A DNA stretch of 58,469 nucleotides from Candidatus Bipolaricaulota bacterium (GCA_026390345.1 JAPLGD010000063.1:1-58469), one strand, 5' to 3'. Positions 27,510 through 37,425 are shown, counted from the stretch's first letter. The notes: generated from the letters alone by a model not told the origin. Program-made: numbers and translations.

Positions 27510-30500
27510 ATGAAGCGCATCGTTCTTCTCGCCGTCTTCTTCGTTGCGACCTTCGCGCTCGGCGCGTGGTCGGCGAACCCGTTCGTCGTCGGAGTCGAGC
27601 AGTCCACCAAGGACGCGTGGAAGACCGTCACGTCGCAGTTTGAGGCGGCCACGGGTGTCCCCGTGACGATTCAGCCGATCGCCCTCAACTCGATCGCACA
27701 GCAGATTCTCCAGTCGGCCGCGAAGTCGACCAAGCTCCAGTTCGTTATGATCCAGACGAGCTGGACGTCGTACCTCGCGCGCTACCTTCAGGACCTGACG
27801 GAAGTCGATTCCCAGTTGCGCGCCGCGGGGATCGCCCCGGTGGTCGATGCCGGTCGCACTCTCGGCGTTCCGATTCCGTTCGCCGAGGGCTGGATCCTCT
27901 CCGTCCTCGTGTGGCCCGACGATCGCGCGTCCGCGGTCCAGTTCCTGATCGCCGCCGGCGGCGGCACGCCCACGGCGACCGCACCCGTGACGACCAAGGA
28001 GACCACGACGAAGGCCATCCCGCCCGGGAAGTTGGCCGTCGCCCAGCACAACCCCAAGGTCGACGGAGCGCTCGAAAGCCTCATCGCTGCCGCGCAATCC
28101 GCGTTGACGACCGCTGCTGTTTCGGCCCTCTCCGCGCTTCCGGCCACCGCTAGGGCGGGCGTCGACCGCGTTGCCAAAGCGCTCGGCGTTCCGTTCTCAG
28201 CAGAGAGCGCCACGGTGACGGTGGTCCTCGAGTCGCGCCCAGGTCGATCCAGCTCGTCGAACGTCGCGGCGCTGTCGGCGCTCGGCGTGAGCGGCTCGTC
28301 CGTCGAGGCGTCGTCCTCCTTGATCAAGATCACGGTTCCGATCGGACAACTCGCAGCACTCGCCTCGCAACTGACAGGCGTCTCGTTCATCCGCCCGCCG
28401 TACACGCCCTACGCCCTCGGCACGGCAAGCCAAGGCGTCGCCGCCATCAACGCGACGGCATACCACACCGCGGGCTTCCGCGGGGCAGGGACCAAGGTCG
28501 CCGTCATCGACCTCGGCTTCTCCGGCCTCTCCGCAGCGCAGTCGCGTGGCGACCTGCCGGCCGGCGCCGTGCAGAATGACTTGACGGGAACCGGAATCCA
28601 GAGTGGCATCTCGCACGGGACCGCTGTAGCGGAAATCGTGTACGACATCGCTCCCGACGCGCAGCTCTACCTGCTCAAGATCGCCGACGAGGTCGACCTC
28701 GACGCCGCGGTCACGTACTGCCTCGACAACGGGATCGACATCATCAACCACTCCCTCGGCTGGTACAACACGAACAACTACGACGGCACGGGAACCATCT
28801 GCGACATCGCCCGCCGGGCGACGAACGGCGGCATCCTCTGGGTGAACGCCGCCGGTAACGAGGCGCAGAGCCACTGGGAAGGCGCATTCGTCGACGGGAA
28901 TAGCGACGGGTGGAACGACCAAGAGATCACCCTCTACGTCTCAAGCGGATCCCCGATCATCCTCTACATGACGTGGAATGATTGGCCGCAGTCGGCGACC
29001 GACTACGACCTTTACCTGTACGATCCGTCCGGGACCCTCGCGGCGTCTTCGACCAAGAACCAGACGGGGACCGAAGAGCCGACCGAGTCGATCCAAACCA
29101 CGGCAACTCAGAGTGGCACCTATCGAATCCGATTCCAGGGCGCGGGCTCGAAGAGCCTAGAGATCTACAGCCTCTACCAGGGGCTCACGCCCTACGTCTC
29201 GAGCAGCTCGCTCCTCGCCCCCGCCGACCTCGCGGAGGCCGTCACGGTGGCGGCCATCAACTACGCGAGCTACGCGACAGGGCCCCAGGAGCCGTACAGC
29301 TCTCAAGGGCCCACGAACGACGGACGGACGAAGCCCGATCTCGCCTGTCCGGACAATGTCACGACGGGAACGGCTCCGTTCACGACGTTCCCCGGCACCT
29401 CGGGTGCCGCGCCGCACGCGGCCGGAGCTGCGGCGCTCCTCCTGTCTCGGCAGCCGACCCTCTCCGGGACCGCCCTTCGCGCTCAGCTCCTCGCGAACAC
29501 CGTCGCCATGGGAAGCGCGAATATCTACGGGCAGGGCCGCCTCGTCTTGCAGACACCCAGTGCGCCGAATCAGGCGCCGACCGCATCCTTCACGTACTCG
29601 CCATCTGCGCCGGCCATCGGAACAACCGTGTCGTTCAACGCCTCGGCTTCGTCCGATTCGGACGGGTCCATCGTCGCCTACACGTGGAGCTTCGGGGATG
29701 GTGTGACCGGCTCCGGAGTCACCGCATCCCACGCGTACGCCGCCGCAGGCGCCTACACCGTCGGACTGACCGTGCAGGATGACGATGGCGCCACAAACTC
29801 GACGACCCGCACCGTCACCGTCGCAGCGATTCCAAATCAAGCGCCGACCGCATCCTTCACGTTCTCACCGTCCGCGCCCTCTGTCGGCACGGGCGTGTCG
29901 TTCAACGCGTCGGCCTCGACCGATCCGGACGGGTCGATCGTCGCCTACATGTGGAGCTTCGGGGATGGTGTGACCGGCTCCGGTGTCACCCCGTCGCACG
30001 CCTATGCCGCCGCCGGCACCTACACCGTCGGACTGACCGTGCAGGACGACGACGGCGCGACAAACTCGACGACCCGCACTGTGAGCGTCGCAGCGATTCC
30101 AAATCAAGCGCCGACCGCATCCTTCACGTTCTCGCCGTCCGCACCCGCGGTCGGAACAGTCGTGTCGTTCAACGCGTCGGCTTCGTCCGATTCGGACGGG
30201 GCCATCGTCGCCTACACGTGGAGCTTCGGAGACGGCGCGACCGGCTCCGGGGTCACCGCATCCCACGCATACGCAGCCGCCGGCACATACACCGCCGGAC
30301 TGACTGTGCAGGACGACGACGGCGCGACAAACTCGACAACCCGCGCGGTCCCAGTTCAGACCCCGGCGATGTCGGACCTGGTGGTCACGGGCCTCTCCTA
30401 CGCGCCCACAAACCCGACGCTCGGCCAGCAGGTCTCGTTCACGGTCAGCGTCGCGAACCAAGGGACCGCAGCCGCCGGGCAGTTCCGCGTTCTCCTCGAC

Positions 30501-32561
30501 GGCGGGCTCTCCTCCAGTTCCACCTACGTGGCGCAGCTCGCGGCGGGAGCCACCAAGTCCCTCACGTTCTCTCTGCAACTCGGGTCAAGCCCGCAGACGT
30601 TCACGGCCCGCGCGGACGATCTCGGCCAGATGGCGGAGTCGAACGAGTCGAACAACACGCGCACCGTCACGATTAGCGCGGTAACACCTCCGCCGACCGC
30701 GGAGGCCGGAGGTCCCTACATCGGGAATGCGGGAGCTCCGATCGCGTTCAACGGCTCCGCCTCGAGCGGATCCATCACGACCTACTCCTGGTCGTTCGGC
30801 GACGGGACCGCGGCCCAAGGTGTTGCACCAAGCCACGCCTACGCCGCTCCCGGCACGTATACCGTGACGTTGACCGTCGCGGGCCCCGGCGGCCAGTCGT
30901 CGGACACGGCCCCCGCCTCGGTCAGTGCGATCACGCCTCCTCCGACCGCCGAGGCCGGTGGCCCGTACGCAGGCACCGTCGGAGTCCCGATCGTTCTCAA
31001 CGGGTCCGCGTCGAGCGGATCCATCACGACCTACTCCTGGTCGTTCGGCGACGGGACGACGGCCCAAGGTGTTGCACCAAGCCACGCCTACGCCGCTCCC
31101 AGCGCGTACACGGCGACCCTGACGGTCTACGGTCCGGGAGGGCCATCGTCGGACTCGGCCAACGTTTCGGTCGTCGCCGCTCAGCCCGCCCTCGCCGCGA
31201 GCGTGGCGGTCTCCAAGTCCACGTATCAGGTCGGCGAGTCGATGTCGCTCTCGATCACGACGAACCGCACGGCGTACCTCTACCTCTGTGAGGTCCGCGC
31301 CGACCAGCGTGTTCTCCTCATCTACCCGAACCGCTACCAGCCGAACAACCTCCAGGGCGCGGGAACTCTAGCGATCCCCGGGCCCGGATACTCGCTCCGC
31401 GTGGCGGAGCCGGTGGGCAACGAAGCGTTCTACTTGTTCGCCGCGACGGCGCCGATCCCGGGATTCCCCACGTCGTTCGGGTCGGACTTCCCGGTCCTCA
31501 GCACGTCACCCGATGCGTTCCGCAACAACGTGCTCGCCACGATGCAGTCTCTCGTCCCGAGCGCTGACCGGACCTTCGCCTCTCAGGCGTTCTCCGTTGT
31601 CGCGGCACCCCCCTCCGGGGGAACGTTGCGTGTCGTGACGACGCCGGCCGGGGCAACGGTCCGAGTTGACGGATCCTCCATCGGAACGGCTCCCGTTGAA
31701 CGAACCAACGTCGCCGCGGGTTTGCACACGGTGCAGCTCTCCCTGTCGGGATACCAGGTGGAGACGCGTCAAGTGTCGATCCAAGCAGGGGCGACGACGA
31801 CTCTGACGGTCACCCTCACTCCGCTGCCGACGAACCAACCGCCGACGGCCTCGTTCTCGTTCACGCCAGCCTCCCCGCTCGCCGGGCAGCCGGTGACGTT
31901 CGACGCTTCTGCGTCGTCTGATCCCGACGGATCGATCGGCTCGTACGCGTGGGACTTCGGAGATGGGACGGGCGCGACGGGGGTCTCTCCGTCGCACGCC
32001 TACGCCGCGACGGGGAACTTCACCGTCGTCCTCACCGTCACCGACAACGGAGGGCTGTCCGGCTCGACGTCTAGGTCGGTGGCCGTCGCCTCGGTGCCGG
32101 TCATCGAGGACGCCGCTTGGGTCTTCCCCGTCCTCCCGACGACAGCGTCCGAGGGATGGAGCGACGCGGCGCTCGCGATCGACGGCAATCTTACGACGGG
32201 GGCCAAGCACGCAGAGACGAAGACCAGCTGGACGAAGGACATCACGTTCGTCGCTCCCGGCGGGGGACTCTTCTGCGACGGCATCCGGTTCCGCGCCTCG
32301 TTCCCTGAGCCGGGACACATCGTCTCGCCGGGGGGCGCCGCCGGCCAGACCTACGAGCTCAGCCTAACGTGGCAAGTCGAGGTGAGGACGGCGACGGGAT
32401 GGTCCAAGGTCTACGAGGGTCCGTCCGTGCGGGGCCAATGGATCGACACCCGCTTCGCTGCGCAGACCGTCCTCGAGATCCGACTTCGGGCTCGTGCGGA
32501 CCGGTACAACGGCCTCCAGCCGGTCCTCCTGGAGGTCAATCTCCACAACGCGTCTTCGTAG
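27510..32561 (+). CDS. Giant secreted S8 subtilase with SBP-like N-terminus, PKD, CARDB-like, DUF4384, PEGA and C-terminal carbohydrate-binding-like regions
   Basis: Triad VAVIDLG / SHGTAVAE / GTSGAAPH; six PKD-type units (SFGDG...SHAYA), DUF4384-like and PEGA blocks. Confidence 0.92.
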   Translation: MKRIVLLAVFFVATFALGAWSANPFVVGVEQSTKDAWKTVTSQFEAATGVPVTIQPIALNSIAQQILQSAAKSTKLQFVMIQTSWTSYLARYLQDLTEVDSQLRAAGIAPVVDAGRTLGVPIPFAEGWILSVLVWPDDRASAVQFLIAAGGGTPTATAPVTTKETTTKAIPPGKLAVAQHNPKVDGALESLIAAAQSALTTAAVSALSALPATARAGVDRVAKALGVPFSAESATVTVVLESRPGRSSSSNVAALSALGVSGSSVEASSSLIKITVPIGQLAALASQLTGVSFIRPPYTPYALGTASQGVAAINATAYHTAGFRGAGTKVAVIDLGFSGLSAAQSRGDLPAGAVQNDLTGTGIQSGISHGTAVAEIVYDIAPDAQLYLLKIADEVDLDAAVTYCLDNGIDIINHSLGWYNTNNYDGTGTICDIARRATNGGILWVNAAGNEAQSHWEGAFVDGNSDGWNDQEITLYVSSGSPIILYMTWNDWPQSATDYDLYLYDPSGTLAASSTKNQTGTEEPTESIQTTATQSGTYRIRFQGAGSKSLEIYSLYQGLTPYVSSSSLLAPADLAEAVTVAAINYASYATGPQEPYSSQGPTNDGRTKPDLACPDNVTTGTAPFTTFPGTSGAAPHAAGAAALLLSRQPTLSGTALRAQLLANTVAMGSANIYGQGRLVLQTPSAPNQAPTASFTYSPSAPAIGTTVSFNASASSDSDGSIVAYTWSFGDGVTGSGVTASHAYAAAGAYTVGLTVQDDDGATNSTTRTVTVAAIPNQAPTASFTFSPSAPSVGTGVSFNASASTDPDGSIVAYMWSFGDGVTGSGVTPSHAYAAAGTYTVGLTVQDDDGATNSTTRTVSVAAIPNQAPTASFTFSPSAPAVGTVVSFNASASSDSDGAIVAYTWSFGDGATGSGVTASHAYAAAGTYTAGLTVQDDDGATNSTTRAVPVQTPAMSDLVVTGLSYAPTNPTLGQQVSFTVSVANQGTAAAGQFRVLLDGGLSSSSTYVAQLAAGATKSLTFSLQLGSSPQTFTARADDLGQMAESNESNNTRTVTISAVTPPPTAEAGGPYIGNAGAPIAFNGSASSGSITTYSWSFGDGTAAQGVAPSHAYAAPGTYTVTLTVAGPGGQSSDTAPASVSAITPPPTAEAGGPYAGTVGVPIVLNGSASSGSITTYSWSFGDGTTAQGVAPSHAYAAPSAYTATLTVYGPGGPSSDSANVSVVAAQPALAASVAVSKSTYQVGESMSLSITTNRTAYLYLCEVRADQRVLLIYPNRYQPNNLQGAGTLAIPGPGYSLRVAEPVGNEAFYLFAATAPIPGFPTSFGSDFPVLSTSPDAFRNNVLATMQSLVPSADRTFASQAFSVVAAPPSGGTLRVVTTPAGATVRVDGSSIGTAPVERTNVAAGLHTVQLSLSGYQVETRQVSIQAGATTTLTVTLTPLPTNQPPTASFSFTPASPLAGQPVTFDASASSDPDGSIGSYAWDFGDGTGATGVSPSHAYAATGNFTVVLTVTDNGGLSGSTSRSVAVASVPVIEDAAWVFPVLPTTASEGWSDAALAIDGNLTTGAKHAETKTSWTKDITFVAPGGGLFCDGIRFRASFPEPGHIVSPGGAAGQTYELSLTWQVEVRTATGWSKVYEGPSVRGQWIDTRFAAQTVLEIRLRARADRYNGLQPVLLEVNLHNASS
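29565..30350 (+). repeat. Three ~267-bp in-frame PKD-encoding repeats
   Basis: NQAPTASFTFSPSAP..GT.VSFNASAS.D.DGSIVAYTWSFGDG repeated three times with near-identical DNA. Confidence 0.9.
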
Positions 32562-32710
32562 AGCTGACGCCATGGCGGCGAGGGGGCCTCGTGCTCTCTC
32601 GCCGCCTCTCTTCCCTCCGACGGCCTCGGATTGACGCTCCTGCCTTGCCCGTGCCAGTATCTGTCTACACTTCGACGGAAGGCGGAGACGCCGGTTGCAG
32701 GGAGGAATGG

Positions 32711-33898
32711 GTGGCACGCGGGGTCATGATTGTCGTCGCGCTTCTGGTTCTCGACGTGACGTGCACGGCGACTCAGGCTCCCTCCCCGTGGCTCTGGAGC
32801 CCGTACCTCGGCGCCGTCGGGGCCGACTTCGTCGCCATCTCGTGGAAGACGGCCCGCCCCGTCACCATCGACGTTCGCTACGCTCGGGTCGCGGAGGGAT
32901 CCGCGGCGGAGCCTTGGGACGAGACGCTGACCTTCGAACGGCAACAGGGAATCGGCGAGATCTGGCTTCGCGGCCTCGTCCCCGGCTCGACGTATCGCTA
33001 CCAAGTCACAGCGTACGAAGGGGCGGCGACCTATCCCACGGCGCTCGGGACGTTCCACATCCCGGCTGAGGATCCCTCCGCTTTCACGTTCCTGTCGTAC
33101 GGGGAGACGCGCCTCCTGGCCGATCGACACAAGCTGGTCGCGGACGCCATGGCAGAAGATGAGCCCGAGGCGGCGTTCGTCGTTCACGTCGGAGGCCTCG
33201 TCGAGTCGCCTGACACCGCGCAGTACACGAACCTCTTCTGGGCCATCGGCATGCTCGCCGGCTCCCACCCGTACCTCCCCGTTCACGACGAGGCCCGCCT
33301 CGTCGGAGAGGAGTACTTCAGAACGTTCGCTCTTCCTGTCGGCGGCGGCGAAAGCGCCGAGCAGTGGTGGTCGCTCGACTACGGCGCTGTCCACGTCGTT
33401 GGCCTCGACTCGACTCTCGTCGGGTCGGAGTCGGAGTCGGAGGCCGCCATGCGAGAAGAGATCGCGTGGCTGAGCGAGGATCTGGCTCGGTCCGCCCCGA
33501 CCGGTCGCTTCCTCGTCGTCTTCTGCAGTGCCCCCCTCTACAGCGCCTGCCCCCGCGCCGCCTCCCAGACCCTGCGAGACGCCTGGGAGGCTCTCTTCCT
33601 CGAGTACGGCGTGGACGTTGTCGTCTCCGGCGGTGGAAGCGGCTACGAGCACATCTTCCGGAACGGGATCCACTACGTGGTCACGGCAGGCGGCGGCGGG
33701 CCGTTGGAGCCGACGACCTGCGACTCCACCCCGGGTACGGTCTCCCGACGTGCGAATGTGCTGCACTACCTTCGCTTTGCGGTTTCGGATGGCATACTGC
33801 GCGTCGAGGCCGTCCCGGTTGCGTGGGTCACCGACGACGATGCGCTCCCGACACCGAACGCAGAGCCTATGGACTCGTTCGTCGTGGGAGAAAGCTAG
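32711..33898 (+). CDS. Secreted calcineurin-like phosphoesterase-fold protein (purple acid phosphatase-like) lacking canonical metal ligands
   Basis: FN3-like N-domain; FLSYGETRL, VVHVGGLVES, VVFCSAPLYS, VVVSGGGSGYEHIFRNGIHYVVTAGGGGPL. GTG start after ggagga. Confidence 0.85.
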   Translation: MARGVMIVVALLVLDVTCTATQAPSPWLWSPYLGAVGADFVAISWKTARPVTIDVRYARVAEGSAAEPWDETLTFERQQGIGEIWLRGLVPGSTYRYQVTAYEGAATYPTALGTFHIPAEDPSAFTFLSYGETRLLADRHKLVADAMAEDEPEAAFVVHVGGLVESPDTAQYTNLFWAIGMLAGSHPYLPVHDEARLVGEEYFRTFALPVGGGESAEQWWSLDYGAVHVVGLDSTLVGSESESEAAMREEIAWLSEDLARSAPTGRFLVVFCSAPLYSACPRAASQTLRDAWEALFLEYGVDVVVSGGGSGYEHIFRNGIHYVVTAGGGGPLEPTTCDSTPGTVSRRANVLHYLRFAVSDGILRVEAVPVAWVTDDDALPTPNAEPMDSFVVGES

Positions 33899-33931
33899 CG
33901 GAGAAGATCCCGCCGACACCGCGGGATTGGC

Positions 33932-34008
33932 TGGTCGGGACGCCGGGATTTGAACCCGGGACCTCTTGCACCCCAAGCAAGCACGCTACCAGGCTGCGCC
34001 ACGTCCCG
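33932..34008 (-). tRNA. tRNA-Pro(GGG), CCA encoded
   Basis: CGGGACGTGGCGCAGCCTGGTAGCGTGCTTGCTTGGGGTGCAAGAGGTCCCGGGTTCAAATCCCGGCGTCCCGACCA; loop TTGGGGT. Confidence 0.97.
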
Positions 34009-34081
34009 TTCGGATCTATGGTATCCCGCGCGGTCGGCCCCGACAAACCCCGTCCTCGCGGCAGCGCACGGCCCGGCCGGC

Positions 34082-34327
34082 CTAGTCCGAATCGTCGCCG
34101 CGCCGCACGTCCCGCCGGAATAGCCCGGTGATCGAGATCCCTTGGGCGTACTGCTCCGTCAAGTCGTCCGCGTCCCTCTCCGAGAGCCCCGCACGCCGCA
34201 GCTCGAGGTAGAACCGGCGGACGGCACGGCGGCTCATGCACGCCGTTCCGATCGCTACACCCCCCACGGACCCGACGAGACGGGCAATCGAGCCCGCAGC
34301 GCACACGCCGGAGATCACTCGTCGCAA
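34082..34327 (-). CDS. Small protein of unknown function, paralogous motif with 34315-34635
   Basis: VRRFYLELRRAGLSERDADDLTEQYAQGISITGLFRR; operon with sigma factor. Confidence 0.65.
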   Translation of the reverse strand: MRRVISGVCAAGSIARLVGSVGGVAIGTACMSRRAVRRFYLELRRAGLSERDADDLTEQYAQGISITGLFRRDVRRGDDSD

Positions 34328-34635
34328 CTCGACTCACGCTCCCGCTCTCTTCTGACGACGCCGCCGAGGTCGATCCCTTTTCCCCGCATGAGGTCGCGGA
34401 GGTTGATCATGTATCCCCGCGCCATGTCCATCGCGTCTTCGCGCGGGATCCCGGCGTCGACGAGCTTCTTGTAGAAGGTCGCCACCGCGCCCGCCATTCC
34501 TTCGGCCGCCTCGGTCGAGTAGAGGACATCGCGCAGCCCGCGCAGCAGGCCCGGCACCTTCTCCGCCACGACGCCGAGAACCTCCCTCAGATCGTCGACG
34601 TCCCTCACTAGATCGTCCGAACCGTCTCTGCTCAT
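34315..34635 (-). CDS. Small protein of unknown function
   Basis: VATFYKKLVDAGIPREDAMDMARGYMINLRDLMRGKGIDLGG; overlapping operon context. Confidence 0.75.
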   Translation of the reverse strand: MSRDGSDDLVRDVDDLREVLGVVAEKVPGLLRGLRDVLYSTEAAEGMAGAVATFYKKLVDAGIPREDAMDMARGYMINLRDLMRGKGIDLGGVVRRERERESSCDE

Positions 34636-35009
34636 CGCGATCCTCCTTTTCGCCTTTCAAACAACTTGATGTTCCGACCCAAGACCTGCAGGTCGCCGCG
34701 CATTGGAATCCATCCACGCACGATCGACGCGCCGAGGCGGAACCCGAGCAGGAAGGAGCCGACGTCGAGTTGCGCGATTCGCCGTCCCCCCGCGCGCTCG
34801 TGCACTCGATTCCAAACCCCCTCCGAGAGCCGGGGCAACCCGTCGAGCGCCTGGCGGACCTCCGTACGAAGCCGCACCGCCTCCGCCACTTCAAGGACGC
34901 ACGCCTCGCACGCCGCGACGTGGCTCGCCACGTCGCGAGCTTCCTCCGCATCCAGCGTCCCCTCGACGTACCACGGGATCAGCTCGCGCACCTCGTCGCA
35001 CGGTTTCAT
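34632..35009 (-). CDS. Putative zinc-finger anti-sigma factor
   Basis: MKPCDEVRELIPWYVEGTLDAEEARDVASHVAACEACVLEV (HxxxCxxC), overlaps ECF sigma stop. Confidence 0.88.
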   Translation of the reverse strand: MKPCDEVRELIPWYVEGTLDAEEARDVASHVAACEACVLEVAEAVRLRTEVRQALDGLPRLSEGVWNRVHERAGGRRIAQLDVGSFLLGFRLGASIVRGWIPMRGDLQVLGRNIKLFERRKGGSR

Positions 35010-35599
35010 GTCAGCGCCTCCGCAAGTTTCCTCTTCGCGTGGTACATCCTGGACTTGACCGTCCCTTCGGGAATCTCCAGCGCCGCCGCGATCTCCTTGT
35101 ACGACAGTCCCTCGTAGAATGTGAGGAAGACCACCTCACGCTGGTCATCAGGAAGGCCTGACAACGCAGAGACAACGTGCTCCCTCCGCTCCACGGACGG
35201 CGCCGGGTCGGGAATTGTCAAGACGACGTCCGGAACGCGCTCCCCCCGAATCTCCCGCCGCAAGAGGTCCATCGCGCGGTGGCGAGCGATCCCGAAGATC
35301 CAGGTCGACACCTTGGAACGGCCGCCGAACCGGCCGGCTCCATTCCAAACCGCCACCATCGTCTCCTGAACGACCTCTTCGGCGAGATGCCGGTTGTGAA
35401 GAAGCGTGTAGGCGTACCGCAGGATCCGCTCGGCAAACCGGTCGTAGAGAGCGCGAAGGCAGTCCTCGTCTCCTCGAGCCACGCGCTCGAGAAAGCGCCG
35501 ATCGTCAAGCTCCTCTGCCCCTGCGCCGTCGTCGTTCCAGGCCGCCACGTTCTCCGCTGCCCCCTGTTGCTGAACCCGTTCGGGACTTCCGTCCCTCAA
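35006..35599 (-). CDS. ECF-type RNA polymerase sigma factor
   Basis: LRALYDRFAERILRYAYTLLHNRHLAEEVVQETMVAVWNGAGRFGGRSKVSTWIFGIARHRAMDLLRRE...YEGLSYKEIAAALEIPEGTVKSRMYHAKRKL. Confidence 0.95.
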   Translation of the reverse strand: MRDGSPERVQQQGAAENVAAWNDDGAGAEELDDRRFLERVARGDEDCLRALYDRFAERILRYAYTLLHNRHLAEEVVQETMVAVWNGAGRFGGRSKVSTWIFGIARHRAMDLLRREIRGERVPDVVLTIPDPAPSVERREHVVSALSGLPDDQREVVFLTFYEGLSYKEIAAALEIPEGTVKSRMYHAKRKLAEALT

Positions 35600-35707
35600 C
35601 TCGTCTGTCGGAGAATCGGGGCGAACGGTTCAACGCGCAACTCCTCGCCCGCAGGGGTGGAATCCCGTCTGCCAAGACCCCGGGCGGCCCTCGGGCGCGC
35701 AACCGGC

Positions 35708-36319
35708 CTACGGCTCAAGCCGCTCGACCGCTCCAGTCGCGACGTCGTAGTACGCGCCGACGATCGCCAACCGTCCGGTTTCGGCTCGCCTACGCAGAGC
35801 GAGAGACCGAGCGGGAAGCTCGGCGGCGAGCCGCCGCGCGTGCTCCCTCGCCGCGTTCGCCGCTCGGTCCCCTCGCAGTGCGGCCGTCGCCTCGATGGCG
35901 GGCCGGAGTGCGACAAGGATCCCGTTGAGGTGGGGGGATCCGGACTCGCCGCGGAGGGCTGCGCCGATCGCGCCGCAGCGGCTGTGCCCGAGCACGACGA
36001 TGACCGGGACTTCCAGGTGCTCGGCCGCGTACTCCAGGCTTCCCAGCGCATCCCCGCCGATGACGTTTCCGGCGACGCGCACAACAAACAGGTCGCCCAG
36101 ACCCTGGTCGAAGAGGAGTTCGGGAGGCACGCGCGAGTCTGAACATGCCACGACGGCGGCACAAGGCGTCTGGCCGTCCGCGACCGACGCGCGCCGCGCT
36201 CCGTCGCGCCGCGGCCCGACGGCCTCGTCGCGCTGGAACCGGCGGTTTCCCTCCCACAGCTCGCTCATCACCTGCTCCGCCGTTCGCTTGGCCGTCACGC
36301 GTTCTCCCGCACGTTCCAC
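35708..36319 (-). CDS. Beta-class carbonic anhydrase
   Basis: ACSDSRVPPELLFDQGLGDLFVVRVAGN, VLGHSRCGAIGA (Cys/His zinc ligands). Confidence 0.95.
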   Translation of the reverse strand: MERAGERVTAKRTAEQVMSELWEGNRRFQRDEAVGPRRDGARRASVADGQTPCAAVVACSDSRVPPELLFDQGLGDLFVVRVAGNVIGGDALGSLEYAAEHLEVPVIVVLGHSRCGAIGAALRGESGSPHLNGILVALRPAIEATAALRGDRAANAAREHARRLAAELPARSLALRRRAETGRLAIVGAYYDVATGAVERLEP

Positions 36320-36332
36320 CGCGCGCGCGCTC

Positions 36333-36827
36333 CTACAGCCACGGCGCCAGATCCTCCTCGCCCAACCGCTCTGGGTGTCCTGAGTAGCGCATCTGCCCTT
36401 CGCGATCGATCAGGACCGTGTGCGGGATGCCGCCGACCTTGTAGGCGTTTTTCACGGCGCGGGCCGCGTCCAGCGACCCATAGAGCACGAACTCCGCCGC
36501 GAATCCGTGCTCCTCCATGTACGTTCGAGCCGCTTCGGGATTCCGATCCAGATCCACGACGAGGAGAACCAGCCCCTCGTCGGCGTGACGTGCCGCCAGC
36601 GCCTGCACGTCGGGGAACGTCGACCGACACGGTCCGCACCAGCTGGCCCAGAAGTCGACGAGGATCACCTTGCCCCGCAGCTCAACGAGCGTGACCGTTC
36701 TGCCGTCAAGGTTCTCGAGCGAGAACTCCGGGGCGGGACCGAGCGGTCCACGGCTTCCTGGAAACCACGAGACGAAGCTCCAAACGACAAGCAACGCCAA
36801 GCCAATCGCGATCCAGTACGTCTTCAT
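36333..36827 (-). CDS. TlpA/ResA-like thiol-disulfide oxidoreductase
   Basis: TM anchor; FWASWCGPCRSTFPDVQ, GGIPHTVLIDREG. Confidence 0.94.
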   Translation of the reverse strand: MKTYWIAIGLALLVVWSFVSWFPGSRGPLGPAPEFSLENLDGRTVTLVELRGKVILVDFWASWCGPCRSTFPDVQALAARHADEGLVLLVVDLDRNPEAARTYMEEHGFAAEFVLYGSLDAARAVKNAYKVGGIPHTVLIDREGQMRYSGHPERLGEEDLAPWL

Positions 36828-36893
36828 GGGTTTGTCACGAACGACCGCCGGAACAACCCCGGCCGACGACGTCCTCGCGCGAGGGAGAGGAGA

Positions 36894-37130
36894 CTACGGA
36901 CTGCGCCGCGATTCCTGCTCCGTCCGGGACGCCGCGCGGGCGATGCACCCCGCGGTCTGCCGAACCGGCAGCTGTTCTGCAACGTAGGCCTGCACGGCTC
37001 GGTTCAGCTCCTCGACCAGCGACCGATCGTTTGCCGCCGCGATCAGCGCCAGGGTCTCCAACATCGACGCGTCAATGACCTCTTCATGTCCCGACCGCAT
37101 CCCGACCCTCCTCGTAGAATAACCCATCAC
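36894..37130 (-). CDS. Small hypothetical protein, possibly ribbon-helix-helix-like
   Basis: MLETLALIAAANDRSLVEELNRAVQAYVAEQ. Confidence 0.4.
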   Translation of the reverse strand: MMGYSTRRVGMRSGHEEVIDASMLETLALIAAANDRSLVEELNRAVQAYVAEQLPVRQTAGCIARAASRTEQESRRSP

Positions 37131-37425
37131 TGATAGCCGACGGCCGTCACTCCCGTCAAGTAAGAGTCCGTCCGACGCGCCGGTCGACTCGCCGGGCGGC
37201 TAACCCGCAAACTCCTGTCGGTTCAACACCACATCGCGCGGACCGTCAACCTCCGAAAGCCGTTCTCTACGGGGCTCCGACACCGCACTGGACGTTCGTC
37301 ACCCAGACGGGGTTCCCGGTCTGCGGAATGCCGTGTGACCCATAGAACGCTGGGGCGACTGGCCAAGCGCGGCCTTGCCTTCCCCTCGGTATACTGAGCC
37401 CAACAAACACGAAGGGCGGAACCTC

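Noticed and set aside
33867-34337. Minus ORF including ...VQEVPGSNPGVPTSQS and plus ORF ...VGTPGFEPGTSCTPSKHATRLRH
   Set aside because: Classic spurious translation of a tRNA gene (tRNA-Pro).
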